Under the pieces are notes generated by a model. The model was not told the DNA's origin. It did not search any database and worked only from the letters and a program-made list of their open reading frames with translations. From Anastatus disparis (Eukaryota; Arthropoda; Insecta; Hymenoptera; Eupelmidae), in contig JAFFSR010000251.1 of NCBI GenBank assembly GCA_017163975.1, positions 8,370,001 to 8,434,000 of the forward strand: 64,000 nucleotides of DNA, read 5' to 3'. The position numbers were made by a program, and so were the translations under genes. This document shows positions 24,456 through 37,900 of the stretch, in pieces. The number at the start of each line of letters is the position of its first letter. Position 1 is the stretch's first letter.

Positions 24456-24651
24456 ATTTTATTTAACGTCGCTGTATTTTTGCTATTATTACGATGCTAA
24501 TTAGCGACGGAGGCTTTAAGTGTGTTTTTGAACAAAGCACATGTATCGTGTACAGTGGTGCTTGTATCAATCGACCGCCGAGAGCGGGATTCGAACTCGG
24601 GTCCTCGAGATTATGAATCCATCACTCTACCGAGTGAGCCACTGAAGCCTC
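24456..24651 (-). mobile_element. tRNA-derived SINE, copy 2
   Basis: On the minus strand the copy starts AGGCTTCAGTGGCTCACTCG, has a B box in GTTCGAATCCCGCTCTCGGC, continues CGATTGATACAAGCACCACT and ends at the GACGTTAAATAAAATA tail. An 88-codon plus-strand frame over it (24522-24788) is only the translation of this repeat. Confidence 0.88.
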
Positions 24652-27600
24652 ATTTCATTACATTATACGTAGCATACCTTTTTATGCAGAAAATTCTAAA
24701 TGATGACAAAAGTTTGTTGAATAGGTTTAATAAATTACTAACATTATTGATATATCAATTAAAAATATTTTGTATTATAATTAAATAATAGTTATTTACA
24801 GTATCTTCGTTTTCATATATTTGTTAAATTCTAGTCTTTATAAACATAAATAAAAAGTTACCAAAAAAAATTACAACAAAAACAAGAATACTTAACACGA
24901 AAAATAAATGGTAGAAATGTCAAAACAAACAATAAATCATAATTGATCCAAAAAAGTCATCAGAAAAAAAGAGAACATTTATAAATAAACAGGCAACTTA
25001 ATTCAGATAGATTGAAAAACTTTATACAAGTCATCCACCCACGTAACCTTATATCTTAAACCAAAAAATCAACGAATAAATACTTTCTAGTTGAGTTGAC
25101 GACGGCGAGACACAATCCTTAACAAAACTTTATTGGCTTAAGAAAAAAGGCAATGCCGTCACAAAAAAAAACCACAAATTTCCCCTCCACAGAAAATCTT
25201 CAAGAAGCCAAGACTTTGGTTAAAAAGAAAAACATAAAGAAAAGTCTTCGAAGAATCAAGAAAAGCTAGTCTTTGGTATACGCAAAAAAAAAATAACGTG
25301 CGAGTTTGACTTTTTTTTCTAGAATGATTCACGAGCTAACCTCTACGCGTAATCTTTTTCTTTGTCTCGTCTCGCCGTCATCTGATAATATCCAGAAACG
25401 ATTTCATCCCTCTCCATATTACGAGAACGTCAAAAAAAAATTTGATGTAACGTGGCTTACAGTAGATGAGAATAAAAACGATGAACAAAAAAAAAACAAA
25501 GACAACAACAACAAAGAATTAAAACCAGAAAACAACACTTCGTTTATATAAAAGCTTATTGCTTGGCATTATTGAGATTGTCGCCGCAGCATCTGAACTA
25601 TTCCGTGTCACGCGCACATCCATCAAAAAGTAAGCGACAAGTCATATAATACAGAAATCGATGACTTTTTTCTTACACGCGTAAAATAGAAAAATGAAAG
25701 AAAAGAAAGAATAAGAAAAAAAAATTGTGATTTTAGCCACCGGTTATTTTTACGAGATGAATTGGATTGTGTACATAATAGATGAATGAGAAGGGAGAGA
25801 AAAAATAATGATACAAAAGGGTACGTATGAACGTTTGCCGCGATTGATGAGCAAGATTTGTCCATTAGTCTTGTTTTCTTGGTTACTAAAGTAAAGGCAG
25901 AGATTTATCAAAATAGAAAAGTAAATAATAATTATGTTAGCCCGACGCTTTGTCGCTTATATTTTTTGAATATAGTACCATCTAAATATAATGAAATAAT
26001 GAAAAAGTATATGGCGATGTGATTTGTCAAAAATTTTCTTGGTTTGATTATAATTTTCATTTAGAAATGACTATTTATTGGGAAGATGATAAATGTTTTT
26101 AAAATACAATATTTATTATCGAATTCTTGCTGCAAGCCTATAATTTCGAAGACAAATGCTCAATCAAATAAGTTATTTTTTCTCTTCTAAAATTAGTTTT
26201 TTCTTTGTTGCATATTCTATAATCTCATCTTTTTTCTTGTGTTTTTTTTATTATTACAATGAATTGATATACATAACAATATGTGTATATTTTTCTAGCT
26301 TAGTGAAGATAAAAAGAAATGTATTTATAAGAAGATTTAGTTTTCTTATTTTTAATGTTGCGGAATTATTGTTTTGGAAATATTGTATTTCAAATTCTTG
26401 TACAGGAATCCCTTCTACTAAAAAAAGTATTTTAATACATTTATATAAAATAAAAGTTTAAAAATATTAAATATCAATGTAATAATTTTTTTCTTGTATT
26501 ATAAAACATAATGTGAAATCAATATTTTTTCAAAATAATCAGAGATTTATATGAATTTGTTTTATTTCATCTTTTGATACGTTATAAATGACTATTCCGA
26601 TAAATTTTTTGCTTCATTTCACTCTATAGACAAACAAAACAGATGCCAATTAAAAATGCTCGTTATATTAGATTTGATAAAAAAAATTTATAATCTCACA
26701 CAAGAATGTGATGTCATTCAAAGGGACTTCAAAATATTATAACTTTATTAAATCCAGATTAATTTTGAAAATTTAAACAAAAAAAAAAGAAAATAGTATA
26801 TCAGCTTAAGTTCTTTGTTAAAATCATGCATACCATCTGAATAAAGTTTTGTGCAAGCGCCCAATTAAAATTTTTCTTAGCGATCAACCTAAAATGAAAT
26901 TTTTTTTATAAAATGTAAAAATAAAAGAAGAAATTCATTAAAATAATAAAATTTAATAATTTATTGAATTAATTATTCACAATATACTTAAAATAAATGT
27001 GTTTAAATTATAAAATACTTGAAAATTTTAATATTATATTCAATTATGTTTTTTCGCTAACGAGTTTAACGAAAAATTAACTTTATTATAAAAGTTACTT
27101 TTTGACCTGGTATTCAAGTTTCATAAGCAAACAAAATCAGTCCCACTGAATAAAACTTTCAACGATTTTCTCTCGCTTCATATTTGTGCGAACAATAGCA
27201 AAGTCAAATAACTATGTGAGAATTGATTTTTTCCTTTTTTTTTAAATAAAATTAGTATAATTGTGCTCATACTTTTCTCTTCAATATTTTTTGATTGTTT
27301 GCATATAAAAATCGTTTAATTAAATAAAAATTTATTCTTTAACAAAAATAAAGGCAAACTTTTTCATTTAAGTATACTCCCGTTTTTCACCACATTTTAT
27401 CCAATTTCTTCTCTGTTGAAACCAACAAGAATCTTCTTTTTCCATCCTAAATCCAATCTTATCTTCGTCTTGTAAAACTTCAATATAAATGATCGAGCGG
27501 AAAAAGAAATCTTACAAATGTAAAGATTTTCTTTTTTTTAGCTTTTGTGTGTAAAGTTTACCATAGTATCTCTGTTGATGCGTGTATGTGCATAAGGTCT

Positions 27601-30548
27601 GCTTGTGTATAACATTTACCGATAAAAGTTGCCGACACCGTCGTCCAACGCTACCCATATTTTATGTCCGACGGAAGCTTTGTCTTCGTTCGGATACCAT
27701 ACCATATATATGTATATGTGTATGCACACGCATGTACGACAACGACATTTTCAGTAGTCTAAAACCTTTGCCAGTTCTGGTATATACCAACGACATTGTT
27801 TTTCTCAGAGATTTTTACGTCGCAATACACACACACATGCACATACACTCACAAGTACGCGTGTTCGTGGTTATACACGAAACGAAAAACGTGTGATTTA
27901 TAAAGCGAGATTTTTAGTATTTATTCAGCTCTTTTTTTTTTAACAGAGGAAAAAGGAATAGTGGTTTGACTTCTTTTTTTTATGACGGTGAGAAGTACGA
28001 ATGGCGAAAAAATGTAAATTGTGTAGCTTGCTTTTTTTCGGAAATAACTGTCCGCAACGAGAGAATAGAGTATATAGAATAGTATGATTTTTGTCAATGT
28101 GAATCTATAAATGATTTATGACGCGTGAACTAATACCAAACTCTAGCCAAATAACAATTATGTACTTTATGTTGTTTATTCGATGACAAGAAAAATAAGA
28201 TGAACTTTATTATCTGAGTATTGAGATTTCGAATTTAATTTCCAAAAAGTTAATTATATATGTTTAACAAGTTATGAATATTTTGAATTTATCAATAGAA
28301 TTTCATATATTTATTTTCTTAATTTACTCAATATAAATAATAAATTAAAATACGTCGTGAACATTAAAAAAAAAATTTTTTTTTAATTCTATACTTATAT
28401 TACGATTAATATTATAATAATTATTAAATATATTGTAATACGACCAATTTTTTTTATTATAAAAGAAAATATATGATCCCTAGCAAGAATCTGAGTTGTA
28501 CCCTACAATATGGAATTTGAACATATCTTCATATGACTCAGCCGCATGCTTTCTTCATATAAAGACGCGTACTTTACTGTCGAGATGGGACGAGAGCTAC
28601 TAAGCCTTATAGTAGACGCAAAAACTCATATAAGACCAAAACGAGAGAGAGAGAAAGAAAGGTTTTCTAACTCGTTGAGAAATAGGATTGAAGGGATAGT
28701 CTTATATGCGACGTAACAATAGGAAGATCCTAGTGAAATTCGGATGATATGATTCTTTTTTTTCTCGTCTCTTTGAAATTCGGTATTTTCGTTATCTTTG
28801 AAATATGAAATTTTTTTATGAAAAAGACAATGTTTTTATATGTCCTTTTTATGTTGCAAAAAAGAAGAAGAAGTAAAATCTTAGAAAATATTATTGACTT
28901 GTGATAAATAAAATAATCAGATTTTCAAGGAAAATAAAAGTTAAATTATCGAATAGGATCGAAGAAAATTTTTAATCAAATTCATAAAATTCTTAAAGAA
29001 AATTTCAAGAAACTTCTTAATAACATGATTTATGTAGCCAGTGTTAAATGAACAATGTGATTTTCCGGCTTAATGTATTTTTATTCGCCTGTCTACCCAA
29101 TCACGGACATTATCTACTTTTCAGCAAGTATATTTTTTTCATTTTATTTTTCTTTCTCTCTCATATCAGCAAAGTAATAAATATTTTAAGACGTGAAATA
29201 TCGACGGCATATAGCTTTCTCGCTTCTTAAGTCATGAGTTTTGAAAAGTAGGTCAAGCAAAAATGTATTATAGTATATACTGGTATATTACTCCATACTG
29301 ATTGGGTGCAGGGCGGTAAATAAAGAAGTTAAAAATTTATAGTGCGAAGAAAGATTGCCTTTACGATTTCACGAAACTAAGCCCAGAATTTTTAAAGTTA
29401 ATACGTTATATATATATAAACAACACATATCTCAAATTGCAATGAAAATTTAACAAGTAAAGCCATTTATAAGGTATAAAAATTACATGATTTTTGAAAT
29501 ACCAAGTTTTCGAACAATATTTTTTACACTGGAAACGAAAGATGAGTTTGTTTTGAATCCATTACACCAAGAGCATTTTATGGAGAAAAATAAAGAATTA
29601 TGGAAAATAAGATTATACGTTTTAAAAATAAAAATAAAAGCGAACCAATTGCAAATGGAATATTGAATAAAAGGAAAAAAGTAACTGTATCAGTTTATCG
29701 ACAAGGAGAAAAATTCACGATACTAGAGACTACTTATACCTTACGGTTCACCTTCTTTATTCGATAATGCAAATTTCGTAGCAAGTGCATCTGTTATTTG
29801 AAAGTAATCAAGAATCTATTACTTCTCTCTATCGCCGCAAGCTAGATATCGAACGTTTTCCCAACAAAGAATGCAAACTAAAAATAAAAAAAAAGAAACT
29901 AGCGTAGAAAAGCAAACAGAAAAGAAAAAAGTAACGTATTCCAGTAGTATCAACGGTAAGTTTTCCCTTGTGGCAATGGAAGTCGCTTTTTTTTATTTGA
30001 TACATATATATATTTATATAGATGTTCACGAACAAATACGATATCATAAGTTTCAAAATGAAAAATAAGAAATATAATTAAAAAAGAAATTATTTAGCTC
30101 ATAAATATTAATTTGGATTAAGAGAATAAAAAAAAAGAAAATAGAGCCGAAATTTAAAAATCACTTTTAACACGAGTAGTAAATATATAAATCTTATGTT
30201 GATATAATATGAAATTTTATTATACTGTGGTATACATAGATTGCAATTATAGTGGACCCTCTTTATCGTTCCGAGAATCATTTTCATTTTACATGAATTT
30301 TAACAAATACTAATATCGATCCTCTCCACTACGCTCGTTTTGAAAAAGCAGAGTCATGTGTTATTTTCTCGCCATCTCTTTTTTTCTTTAGTTAATAAAT
30401 TAATAACTTTCAGCACGTAAATAAAATCTTACTATTGAAAATTTTCTTCTGAAAATCTTACTTGAAGATTTTCACATGCGACTATATAATGAGAGTCTGT
30501 TGTATTGGAAGAATTAATTTGAATTAATAAAATAGATTCTATTGTTTA
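24652..30548. other. AT-rich noncoding DNA, no gene seen
   Basis: No gene is supported over ~5.9 kb. The longest frames are 101 codons (26156-26461, Phe/Ile/Ser-rich) and 104 codons (27582-27896, spanning TATATGTATATG and CACACACATGCACATA tracts), both without family resemblance. Homopurine runs and poly-A/T tracts are frequent. A less AT-rich segment at 27620-27890 and a GAGAGAGAGA tract at 28643-28660 could be regulatory or untranslated. Confidence 0.55.
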
Positions 30549-30550
30549 GA

Positions 30551-30755
30551 GGTCTCATAGTGGCTTGGTCGGTAGAGCGATGGATTCATAATCTCGAAGA
30601 TCCAAGTTCGAATCCTGCTCTCGGCGGCTGATTGATACTAGCACCACCGTACCTTACATGTGCTTTGTTCACAAACACACTGACTACCTCCGTTGCTAAT
30701 TAGCATCACAATGATAGTATAAATACAGCAACGTTAAATAAAATGAAAAAAAAAT
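30551..30755 (+). mobile_element. tRNA-derived SINE, copy 3
   Basis: The head GGTCTCATAGTGGCTTGGTC is followed by GTAGAGCGATGGATTC, a B box in AAGTTCGAATCCTGCTCTCG, and CGGCTGATTGATACTAGCAC. The body runs through TTTGTTCACAAACACACTGA and GCTAATTAGCATCACAATGA to the tail CAACGTTAAATAAAATG and an A run. It is a complete copy. Confidence 0.88.
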
Positions 30756-30908
30756 TTATTATTGAGTGTTTCTGAATATTTAGAGATTTTCATCCATTTA
30801 AAATCTCTTTTTTTTACATATTGTTACGTGTGCAGCTTCATAGTGATAAAAAAAAATACAAGAGAGCTGGTCATTAAATATGCAGCAACAAAAGAAATGA
30901 ATTGTGTT

Positions 30909-30993
30909 GGTAGGAATGGCTCACATGGTTGAGCATCTGTCTTTGGTGTGCAAGAGTAGGGGGTTCGACGTCACTACAAATGGTTTCCTACCT
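30909..30993 (+). ncRNA. tRNA-like unit (tRNA pseudogene or SINE head)
   Basis: GGTAGGAA at the start and TTCCTACC at the end can form an 8-bp acceptor-like stem ~70 bases apart. Between them are TGGCTCACATGGTTGAGCA (A-box-like), a possible anticodon-arm stem TCTT/AAGA, and GGGTTCGACGTC (B-box-like) within a GTAG/CTAC stem. It is followed directly by TTTTTTT, a pol III terminator. The arm lengths are irregular, so a functional tRNA is unlikely. It does not match the main SINE family in the window. Confidence 0.45.
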
Positions 30994-33045
30994 TTTTTTA
31001 CAAATTATTAATGATACTTTCTGTTCAATAAAATAAAACTCGTAACGCCTATCATCATTTATAAATTAAAAAAATTTATTCGAAAATAAGCTAAATTTTT
31101 AAACTAACTTGTAACTTATAATACAAACGACAATACTTAAATTAAATGATGAAATTTATAATTAACCTTATTCGTTATACAAACATGAAAAATTTATTTA
31201 ATGCTCCGCTAATATCGTATTTAACATATTTTATGGACATAAGTATCTACAATTTTATCTAAAAAGTGAAGAAAAAAAATTCTTTATCGTCTATCTGCTT
31301 ATATGAAGTATTCATATTTTATTTCAATTTTCTTAAAAAGTCTGACATTACTAAAAGGTTTTATATACCTGGTTATTTAATTAAGCTCATTAACTTTGGA
31401 GTACTTTGTATATATATACGTATTTTAAAAAATTTTAAATATTCATTGATAAATGTTAACTGTCAAACGTTATATTATAAAAATTTAAAGCTCAGTTTCC
31501 TTTCATAACTAAAGTCTTAATAATTTAAAAAATGAAGGCACATAGTTTGCATTTGCAATATCTTTTTTTTGCTAATAAGTAAATTACATAGTTTTAAAAT
31601 TAAAATTCAAGTGAAAACTAATTTTTATGTTTTGCGTTTTGTTAGTTAATACTTAGGAGTTTGGCCCAAGAATAATGACACTGATTATGTAGATTATTAA
31701 TTTTGGGTTGCTTTCTTAAATTACTTATCGAGCAACTTGTGTATAAACAGAAAAAATATTATCATATCTTTTTACACGTGGATGACAATAAGTGGTTACA
31801 TGAAAATCATAATGATTTTAAATTACAATATATTTAAAAATCATAATTATAGGTTTATTTAAAAAAAAAAAGAAAAAAACCTTATAAATTCAAAAATTTG
31901 AAGTTAAATATTTTTTTTACTTTCATTGATAAGGTTTCAATTAGAAATATAGAAAAACAAATGAATTTAAAAAATCATAGATGATACAATATGCTATTTT
32001 TTTTTTGCAATATATATTTTTTAATATTTAGATTACATTTATTAGTCTCGTAAATTTTCACATCTGAAAATAATTTCGAAATAATATGATTAGCTATCAT
32101 TGATAGCTATTCATTCTTTCAGAATTAAAATACACATTTTAAGAATTTTTCCTGACGTTACACAACTTTTTGACATGGCAAATATATCTTTTATGATATA
32201 CAGCAACACAATAAATATTTTCTAATTTTTCTATGTTCTAAACGTCTTAAAGTTTCAAAAGATATTTTTAGAAATGCGAACATCGTAAAGATTATATATT
32301 GTATTAGAAAATATAATGATTGTTTACAGTAATATCACAAATGCGTACGTAATGGCTTTAAAAACAGCAGACAATATCAAGAATCTGTCAACAAAAAAAT
32401 AAAAACAATATCATAGTTTAGCTGAAAATGTCACCGGATATCGCGTTAATAAAAAATTATAGAGTTATGAAGTAAGTGTATAAAATTAGTTAATGTACGC
32501 AAACTGAAACAAACTGAAACAAGTTCATACTTGGTATTTCTCCTTCCTTCTTTTTCTTTAGTTAATTAGTTAATAATGTTTGAAAATTTAACAAATATGA
32601 CATAATATTATTATCTTTGATGGAATATAATACAATCAAAAAAGCTGAATCAAAGGCATTAAAAGTGTCGCTTTCAGTATAAATGTGTGCGTGTAGGTGC
32701 GTATGAGAATATAAATGAGAATTCATATGTGAGTATGTATGTAAATATGAGAAAATATTTTGCTTCTACCTATTGCAAGAAATCGGTTAAATTTCTATTT
32801 GATTATTAAATGATTTATCATCATTATTAAATTTTTGCAAAAACTTTATCCCATCTTAATCGTAAATTATTTTCAGTTTTATCGTTTAATTTTACTAAAC
32901 ATTTTTATTCAACATTTGCTGAAAAATCGAAATCTAATAAAAAATATGCATAATAATTGATTATTTATAAAATATGATACAATGCGAATTTTCAAAAAAT
33001 CTTTCAGATTATTAATTTAGAAGTATTATAAAAAGTATAATTTGA
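30994..33045. other. AT-rich noncoding DNA, no gene seen
   Basis: Only AT-rich text with poly-A/T runs. The 80-codon frame at 31266-31508 is unremarkable. A short palindrome ATAGCTATCATTGATAGCTAT type sequence lies near 32091-32110 and a tandem AAACTGAAAC pair at about 32500-32520. Confidence 0.55.
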
Positions 33046-33230
33046 GGTCGTCAGTGGCTCAGTCGGTAGAGTGATGGATTCGTAATTTACGAGACTCCGA
33101 GTTCAAATCCCGCTCTCAGCCGATTGATACAAGCACTATTGTACTTTATATGCGGTTCCTTTACAAACACACTGAAATGACCTCCGTCGCTAGCATAAAT
33201 ACAACGTCGTTAAATAAAATAACAAAAAAA
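33046..33230 (+). mobile_element. tRNA-derived SINE, copy 4
   Basis: GGTCGTCAGTGGCTCAGTCG opens the copy, with GAGTTCAAATCCCGCTCTCA as B box (one change from TTCGAATC) and GCCGATTGATACAAGCACTA. The region before the tail is shortened (CGTCGCTAGCATAAATACAA), and it ends ACGTCGTTAAATAAAATAAC. It is otherwise complete. Confidence 0.88.
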
Positions 33231-33727
33231 TATCTAATTGTTTGATATATGTATTATGATTTTAGTAACTTTTTATAATTTCAAAATAAAATAAAATTGT
33301 GCTATAATTTAGTGAAGTTGATTATTTATCATGCAGTGGCTTAAATTATAGCTTAATTTTTCGGAAATCCAAAATGCAGAAATTTAATATTCAGGTAGAC
33401 TAAAACTCTAAAAACCGAAATTGATGAGATGGGTAAAGATAAATTTTTTTGAATAATTGACTATGAGAGACTACTATCGAATTTTTAAATTTCAAAACGT
33501 ATAAATCCAATATGACAAATCAAAACTTATATTTATTTATTGGAATAATTGTAATATGGTATGTATATACAACAGTATTAACAGTATTAGAATTAATGTA
33601 ATTTTTCCGAATGAAACTTTTATTTCACAAATTAAAAGATAACGTGCAAAACTTGATCAATCAAATTTTGATTTATATTACTCTAAAACGAACCAAAACG
33701 AACCAAAAATAGTACATTGTACAACAA
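33231..33727. other. AT-rich noncoding DNA
   Basis: No gene or clear repeat is seen; a direct pair AACGAACCAAAACGAACC lies at about 33686-33703 just before the next element. Confidence 0.5.
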
Positions 33728-33914
33728 GGGAGCAAAATAGGTGTTTGCCGACGAGTGCGTGTTTGTCGCTCGAGCGTAGCGAGAGTTGCGCATACTATTT
33801 TCTCACGCGAAGAGCATCAAAAATATTATTTTTCTAACAAGCGCGCAAAATTCTAAGAATGACAAACTTGCGTCTGTGATAGCATGTACAATCTTGTTCG
33901 AAGGCTATCAAAAT

Positions 33915-34022
33915 CGTAAGAGGTAGTCGAGGTCGGGGCGCAGGACGGGGTCCAGGGGCGGAGCCCCGTGGAGTGCAGGGGGCGAAGCCCCTGCAGGGGT
34001 TCGGGGGCAGCGCCCCCGCCTC
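33915..34022. repeat. GC-rich palindromic island
   Basis: About 108 bases of high G+C sit in very AT-rich DNA. The island is a run of short palindromes: GGGGCGGAGCCCC, GGGGGCGAAGCCCC, CCCTGCAGGGG and GGGGGCAGCGCCCCC. Such arrays of GC hairpins occur in mobile or selfish sequences of several organellar, microbial and eukaryotic genomes. Its origin here is unknown. Confidence 0.8.
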
Positions 34023-34117
34023 CAAAAAAATAAATAATATTACTAATATAAAAATAAAATTAATAAAACCTTTAACGGCAGGCCAGAGTAGAACCTGATA
34101 TTGACCGAGTAACAATT

Positions 34118-34425
34118 GAGTTGTTTGTTATTTACTCAAGTATTAATCGGTGTATCTTCAAATTAAAAGTTGAGCGCAATAGATATTATTATTATGAACA
34201 TCTATGCACAAGAAAAAAAAAATCTACCGATTTGTTTTTGAGAAAAGTAAGTAACGCCAAAGTGAAAGTTTGTGTTTATAATATTTTCGCGTTACTTACT
34301 TTTCTCAAAAACAAAGCGATAGATTTTTTTCTTCTTGTGCATAAATATTTGTAATAATAATATCTATTGCGCTCAGCTTTTAATTTGCAGATTCACCGTT
34401 TAATACTTGAGTAAATAACAAAAAT
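34118..34425. repeat. Hairpin of about 300 bp
   Basis: TTGTTATTTACTCAAGTATTAA on the left and TTAATACTTGAGTAAATAAC on the right are inverted copies. Pairing continues through GCGCAATAGATATTATTATTA and CACAAGAAAAAAAAAATCTA to AGAAAAGTAAGTAACGC, which faces GCGTTACTTACTTTTCT across a ~40-base loop near 34255-34290. The arms differ by only a few bases. This could be a nested foldback MITE. Confidence 0.8.
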
Positions 34426-34915
34426 CTCAGTTAGACAAGTTTTCAATACTATATATATTTTTCTTATAATACATTAAAAATTAAATTAAATTTTGATTTA
34501 TTCAAATTTAACATTTTTCGCGGAAATCGTCCATCGCTAACTTGTAATTCCAAGAATTTACGATTCGGCGTTGAATACTTGGCTGATATTATAAGGATAT
34601 GAAAATGTCTTCGATGCAACGTGCAAGATTAAATATTACATAAATAATACTCGAAAAAATCAATGCTAAATAGACTGAAAGTTGCTACTGATATATGTGA
34701 ACTTTTTCGAGGAATTTGTTCACCCCTGACTTGTAATTCGGGGAATTTACAATTCGCAGAATTGACCATTCTAAGTGAAGCACTTAACTGAAGTATAAAA
34801 AGCATCGAGTTACACACACTGACTGATGTATAAAAATATCGGGTTACATTATCGAGCCTGTTAAAAGTTCGAATTCATTTTGCTCCCTAGGGAGGCAAAG
34901 AGGTATTTTGCTCCC

Positions 34916-37900
34916 TCACAACAGCTGGTCAAAATAGTATTTTGCACTCTGAGTGCGAGAAAATTATTTTTTCCACTAAAATATTTATTTAAATCATTAA
35001 TTTTTTATCCTTATCTTTGCGTATAGCCGATGTCTACGCTAATTTTCCATGAATTAATTTATATTTTTAAAGTATTGTCTGATATATTTTTTGAATAATG
35101 CAATAATTACTATTTTTCGGACATCATAAGTCTAAAAAGGTATCAAAATAAGTTTGAGAGGGTCTTAGATTTTCTCTTTTCATCTGTTCGATTGGTAATA
35201 TATGAAGCCATAATAGTTCTCTTTTATTACCTTGCAATAATACTATTTGTTTAAACTAAAAAAATCTGAACTCGAGTAGAATTTTTATAATGTTTCTATT
35301 ATTCTGTGATTGCATTGATTAATGCAAAAATTGATGCTCAATACAGCATATAAGCAAACCAGAGATGGCTTTTTATTAATATTTTAACCACATAACTTAA
35401 TAGAATATTTTTCAAGGCCTTTTTTACGTTTTTATATAGTTGTATCATTCATTTTTTATATTTTTTTCTATTACTCTTGAACACATTGTCTAAATTTGTC
35501 ACTTATTTTTAATTCATTTTGGGCAATAATTTATAATATCAAAAAGTTGTATTTTAAAAAAATGTAAAAGATTTGTTACAAAAGTTTTTTTCATAATTTC
35601 TTGTAACTTTAGTTTTACGCAGTCAAATTGGTCTATTCGGCTTCTTTTTATTTATTATAGTATAAACAAAACTCTTTTTGGATTATTATGATAATTCAAG
35701 AATTAATGAAAAAGGGTGAATACAAGTTTTATTATATCATGTATATTTTCTACTTTGTTTAAATTTAAATAATTAATTTAACAATCATTGTTTTTCGAAT
35801 ATTGAAAAATTTGACTGCATTGGCTATTCTAATTAGCTTCACTTGCAATTTAAAAAAAATAATGTATAGATTATACATAAAAGCTACACATAATCTGTGC
35901 ATAGAAATAAATATATGAAATTTATGTAAAATCTACATACAATTTTTATGAATGTTTTTTATTATATATATTATCTGGATAATTAATACACAATATAATA
36001 CACAAATATTCTTATTTGATTGATAATAAAAAAGGCATTTTTTGAAAAATCAAAAATGCAATATCACTTGTTAAAAATGTAATGTAAATGGTCAACAAAA
36101 GATGTTGTTAATCGTTAATAATCTCATGAAAATTGTAATAATTCTCTATAAGTATGGATATAATAAACATCTGGATAAATCCATATGAAAATTAAATCAA
36201 AGTAAGAATGATCAATATCCTAAAAAGGTTCTCTACACGTAAATCAATATTTAAATTTTTATTTATTAAGAAATTTTTAAACGAAAAACACTAATTTTAT
36301 GATTTGAATCTAAATATATACGTCTATATATGTCTTCGTGTGTATATGTACAAGTATATTGTTAAGGTGGGAGATTACCAGGGTATATGTGGGCGTGTTA
36401 GTATATACGGCAACGTATAATACATTTTTTCATTTATTTTTTACTATTGCTACATATATGTAAGTATAAGTATAAATGCCGTAAGGAGTCTGAAAAGAAA
36501 ATGATACCATGAAGAACCTTTTTCACGCTATCCCTTTTTTTTTAACCGCATGCGTGATGTTGAAATACGTCTTAGACGTCGTTGCGTTCGGTTTTAGGAT
36601 CTTGATCCAATTCATTCTCTTGAAATATTTACAACGTCTCATCTTGTAAGCCTATATCCTCTCGTATTTCTGTGGCTTTCAAGCTTCAAACTTTATATAT
36701 ATATGCTTCGGTTTTTGTTTCTTTGAATTCTTCCCTTATGTAATTCTTATTGTACGTGCGTAACATCCTTTTTATTATTGGTTTAGCGGATATTTGTTTT
36801 TTTTTTCGTAAATTCAGTTACTCAAAAATCAGAATATAAATGTTTTATTGTTAAAATCAATAATATTAAAAATCATCAAGCTTTTTCAATCCAGTAATTA
36901 AAGCTTCATCCTCAATTGATAATAATTAAATAATTTTAATTTTTTTAATAATATCAGATTTTTTAGATGGTAATATATAAATCGTAGATATAATTAAAGT
37001 AAAATTGTAAAGATTTCTAAATAATGTAAAAAAAAAAGTAAAGATTGCAATACACATAAATTCTTTGAAAGCTCTCAGCTGGTCAATAGCTTTTACCAGT
37101 GTGACACTCGTTTATTCCCTTATTCGTATAGTACTTTCTCTTTGCATTCCCTCTAATTTCCCATCTCGTCGCCATGCGCCCAGAGTCTGTACAACCGAAC
37201 AGCTCAACCCAACATTCTCCCGTTTTATCTCATTTACCCTGTCATTCTCATTCCCTTTTCTCTTTCTTTCTCTCTTGCTGCTCTCTCTTTCCTATGCGCC
37301 TAGGGACCATTAAACTTTTCCCCGGAAACTCGTCGCGCGTACAGAGAGACAGAAAAGAGAGAGAGGACAAGTGAAATCGTCCAACGTAGCTTTATATTCA
37401 CTCTCCTTCTCTCTTACTCATACTCCCTTTTTATACTTTGAACTGTAAATACATATATATATTTTAGTGATCGGAATTTCGAAAGGGGTCGATTGGCACA
37501 TAGAATGAGAGGGAAGAGTTACGGAAGGGGGTTAGAGGTAATCATGCCAATAAGTAACACGCGGCAATAGGTATTTAGAGCCTTCTTCGTAACCCTCCCA
37601 ATGAACAGAGCTTCTCCCAATTTTCACAGAGGGTTTCTACAAAGCCCGCAGTACTACCCTTTTATATAGCCTTTATATGCAAAGAGAGCTTCAAATAGAT
37701 GTAGAGAGAAAAAAAAGAAAGACTTTGCAGATATGGAGAATTCCACGTATATATATAAATGAAAAAAAATTCAAACTCTTAGGAAAAGTTTTGTTTCTTA
37801 TTTTTTTTCTTTTTTTTTGGAAAGTATACTCTTATTAACATTGAGATTGTATATCAAATATTTTAAACCCTGAGGCTTATCTGATATGAAGGGGATTTGA

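Larger units (their letters stand above)
33728..34915. mobile_element. Candidate TIR element with GC island and hairpin
   Basis: GGGAGCAAAATAGGTGTTTGCC at 33728-33749 is repeated in inverse at 34893-34915 (GGCAAAGAGGTATTTTGCTC with CC to follow), giving ~22-bp terminal inverted repeats with a few mismatches. ACAACA occurs just outside both ends, but not at equal spacing, so no firm target duplication can be named. The interior holds a GC-rich island (33915-34022), a ~300-bp hairpin (34118-34425) and two diverged units around CTTGTAATTC..G.GAATTTAC (near 34540 and 34725). There is no transposase frame; the 93-codon minus frame at 34115-33834 is a translation of the GC island. Confidence 0.55.

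Noticed and set aside
24522..24788. 88-codon ORF containing RRERDSNSGPRDYESITLPS
   Set aside because: This peptide is the antisense translation of the tRNA-derived SINE head, not a gene.
26156..26461. 101-codon plus-strand ORF
   Set aside because: Phe/Ile/Ser-rich translation of AT-rich DNA without any motif.
27582..27896. 104-codon plus-strand ORF
   Set aside because: It spans TATATG and CACACA tracts; composition follows the microsatellites and no domain is recognisable.
33834..34115. 93-codon minus-strand ORF rich in Pro, Arg and Ala
   Set aside because: It is the translation of the GC-hairpin island and shows only its repeat structure.
37065..37374. Two overlapping ORFs (82 and 66 codons)
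   Set aside because: Both read through a CT-rich tract in different frames; serine/leucine/phenylalanine bias explains them.
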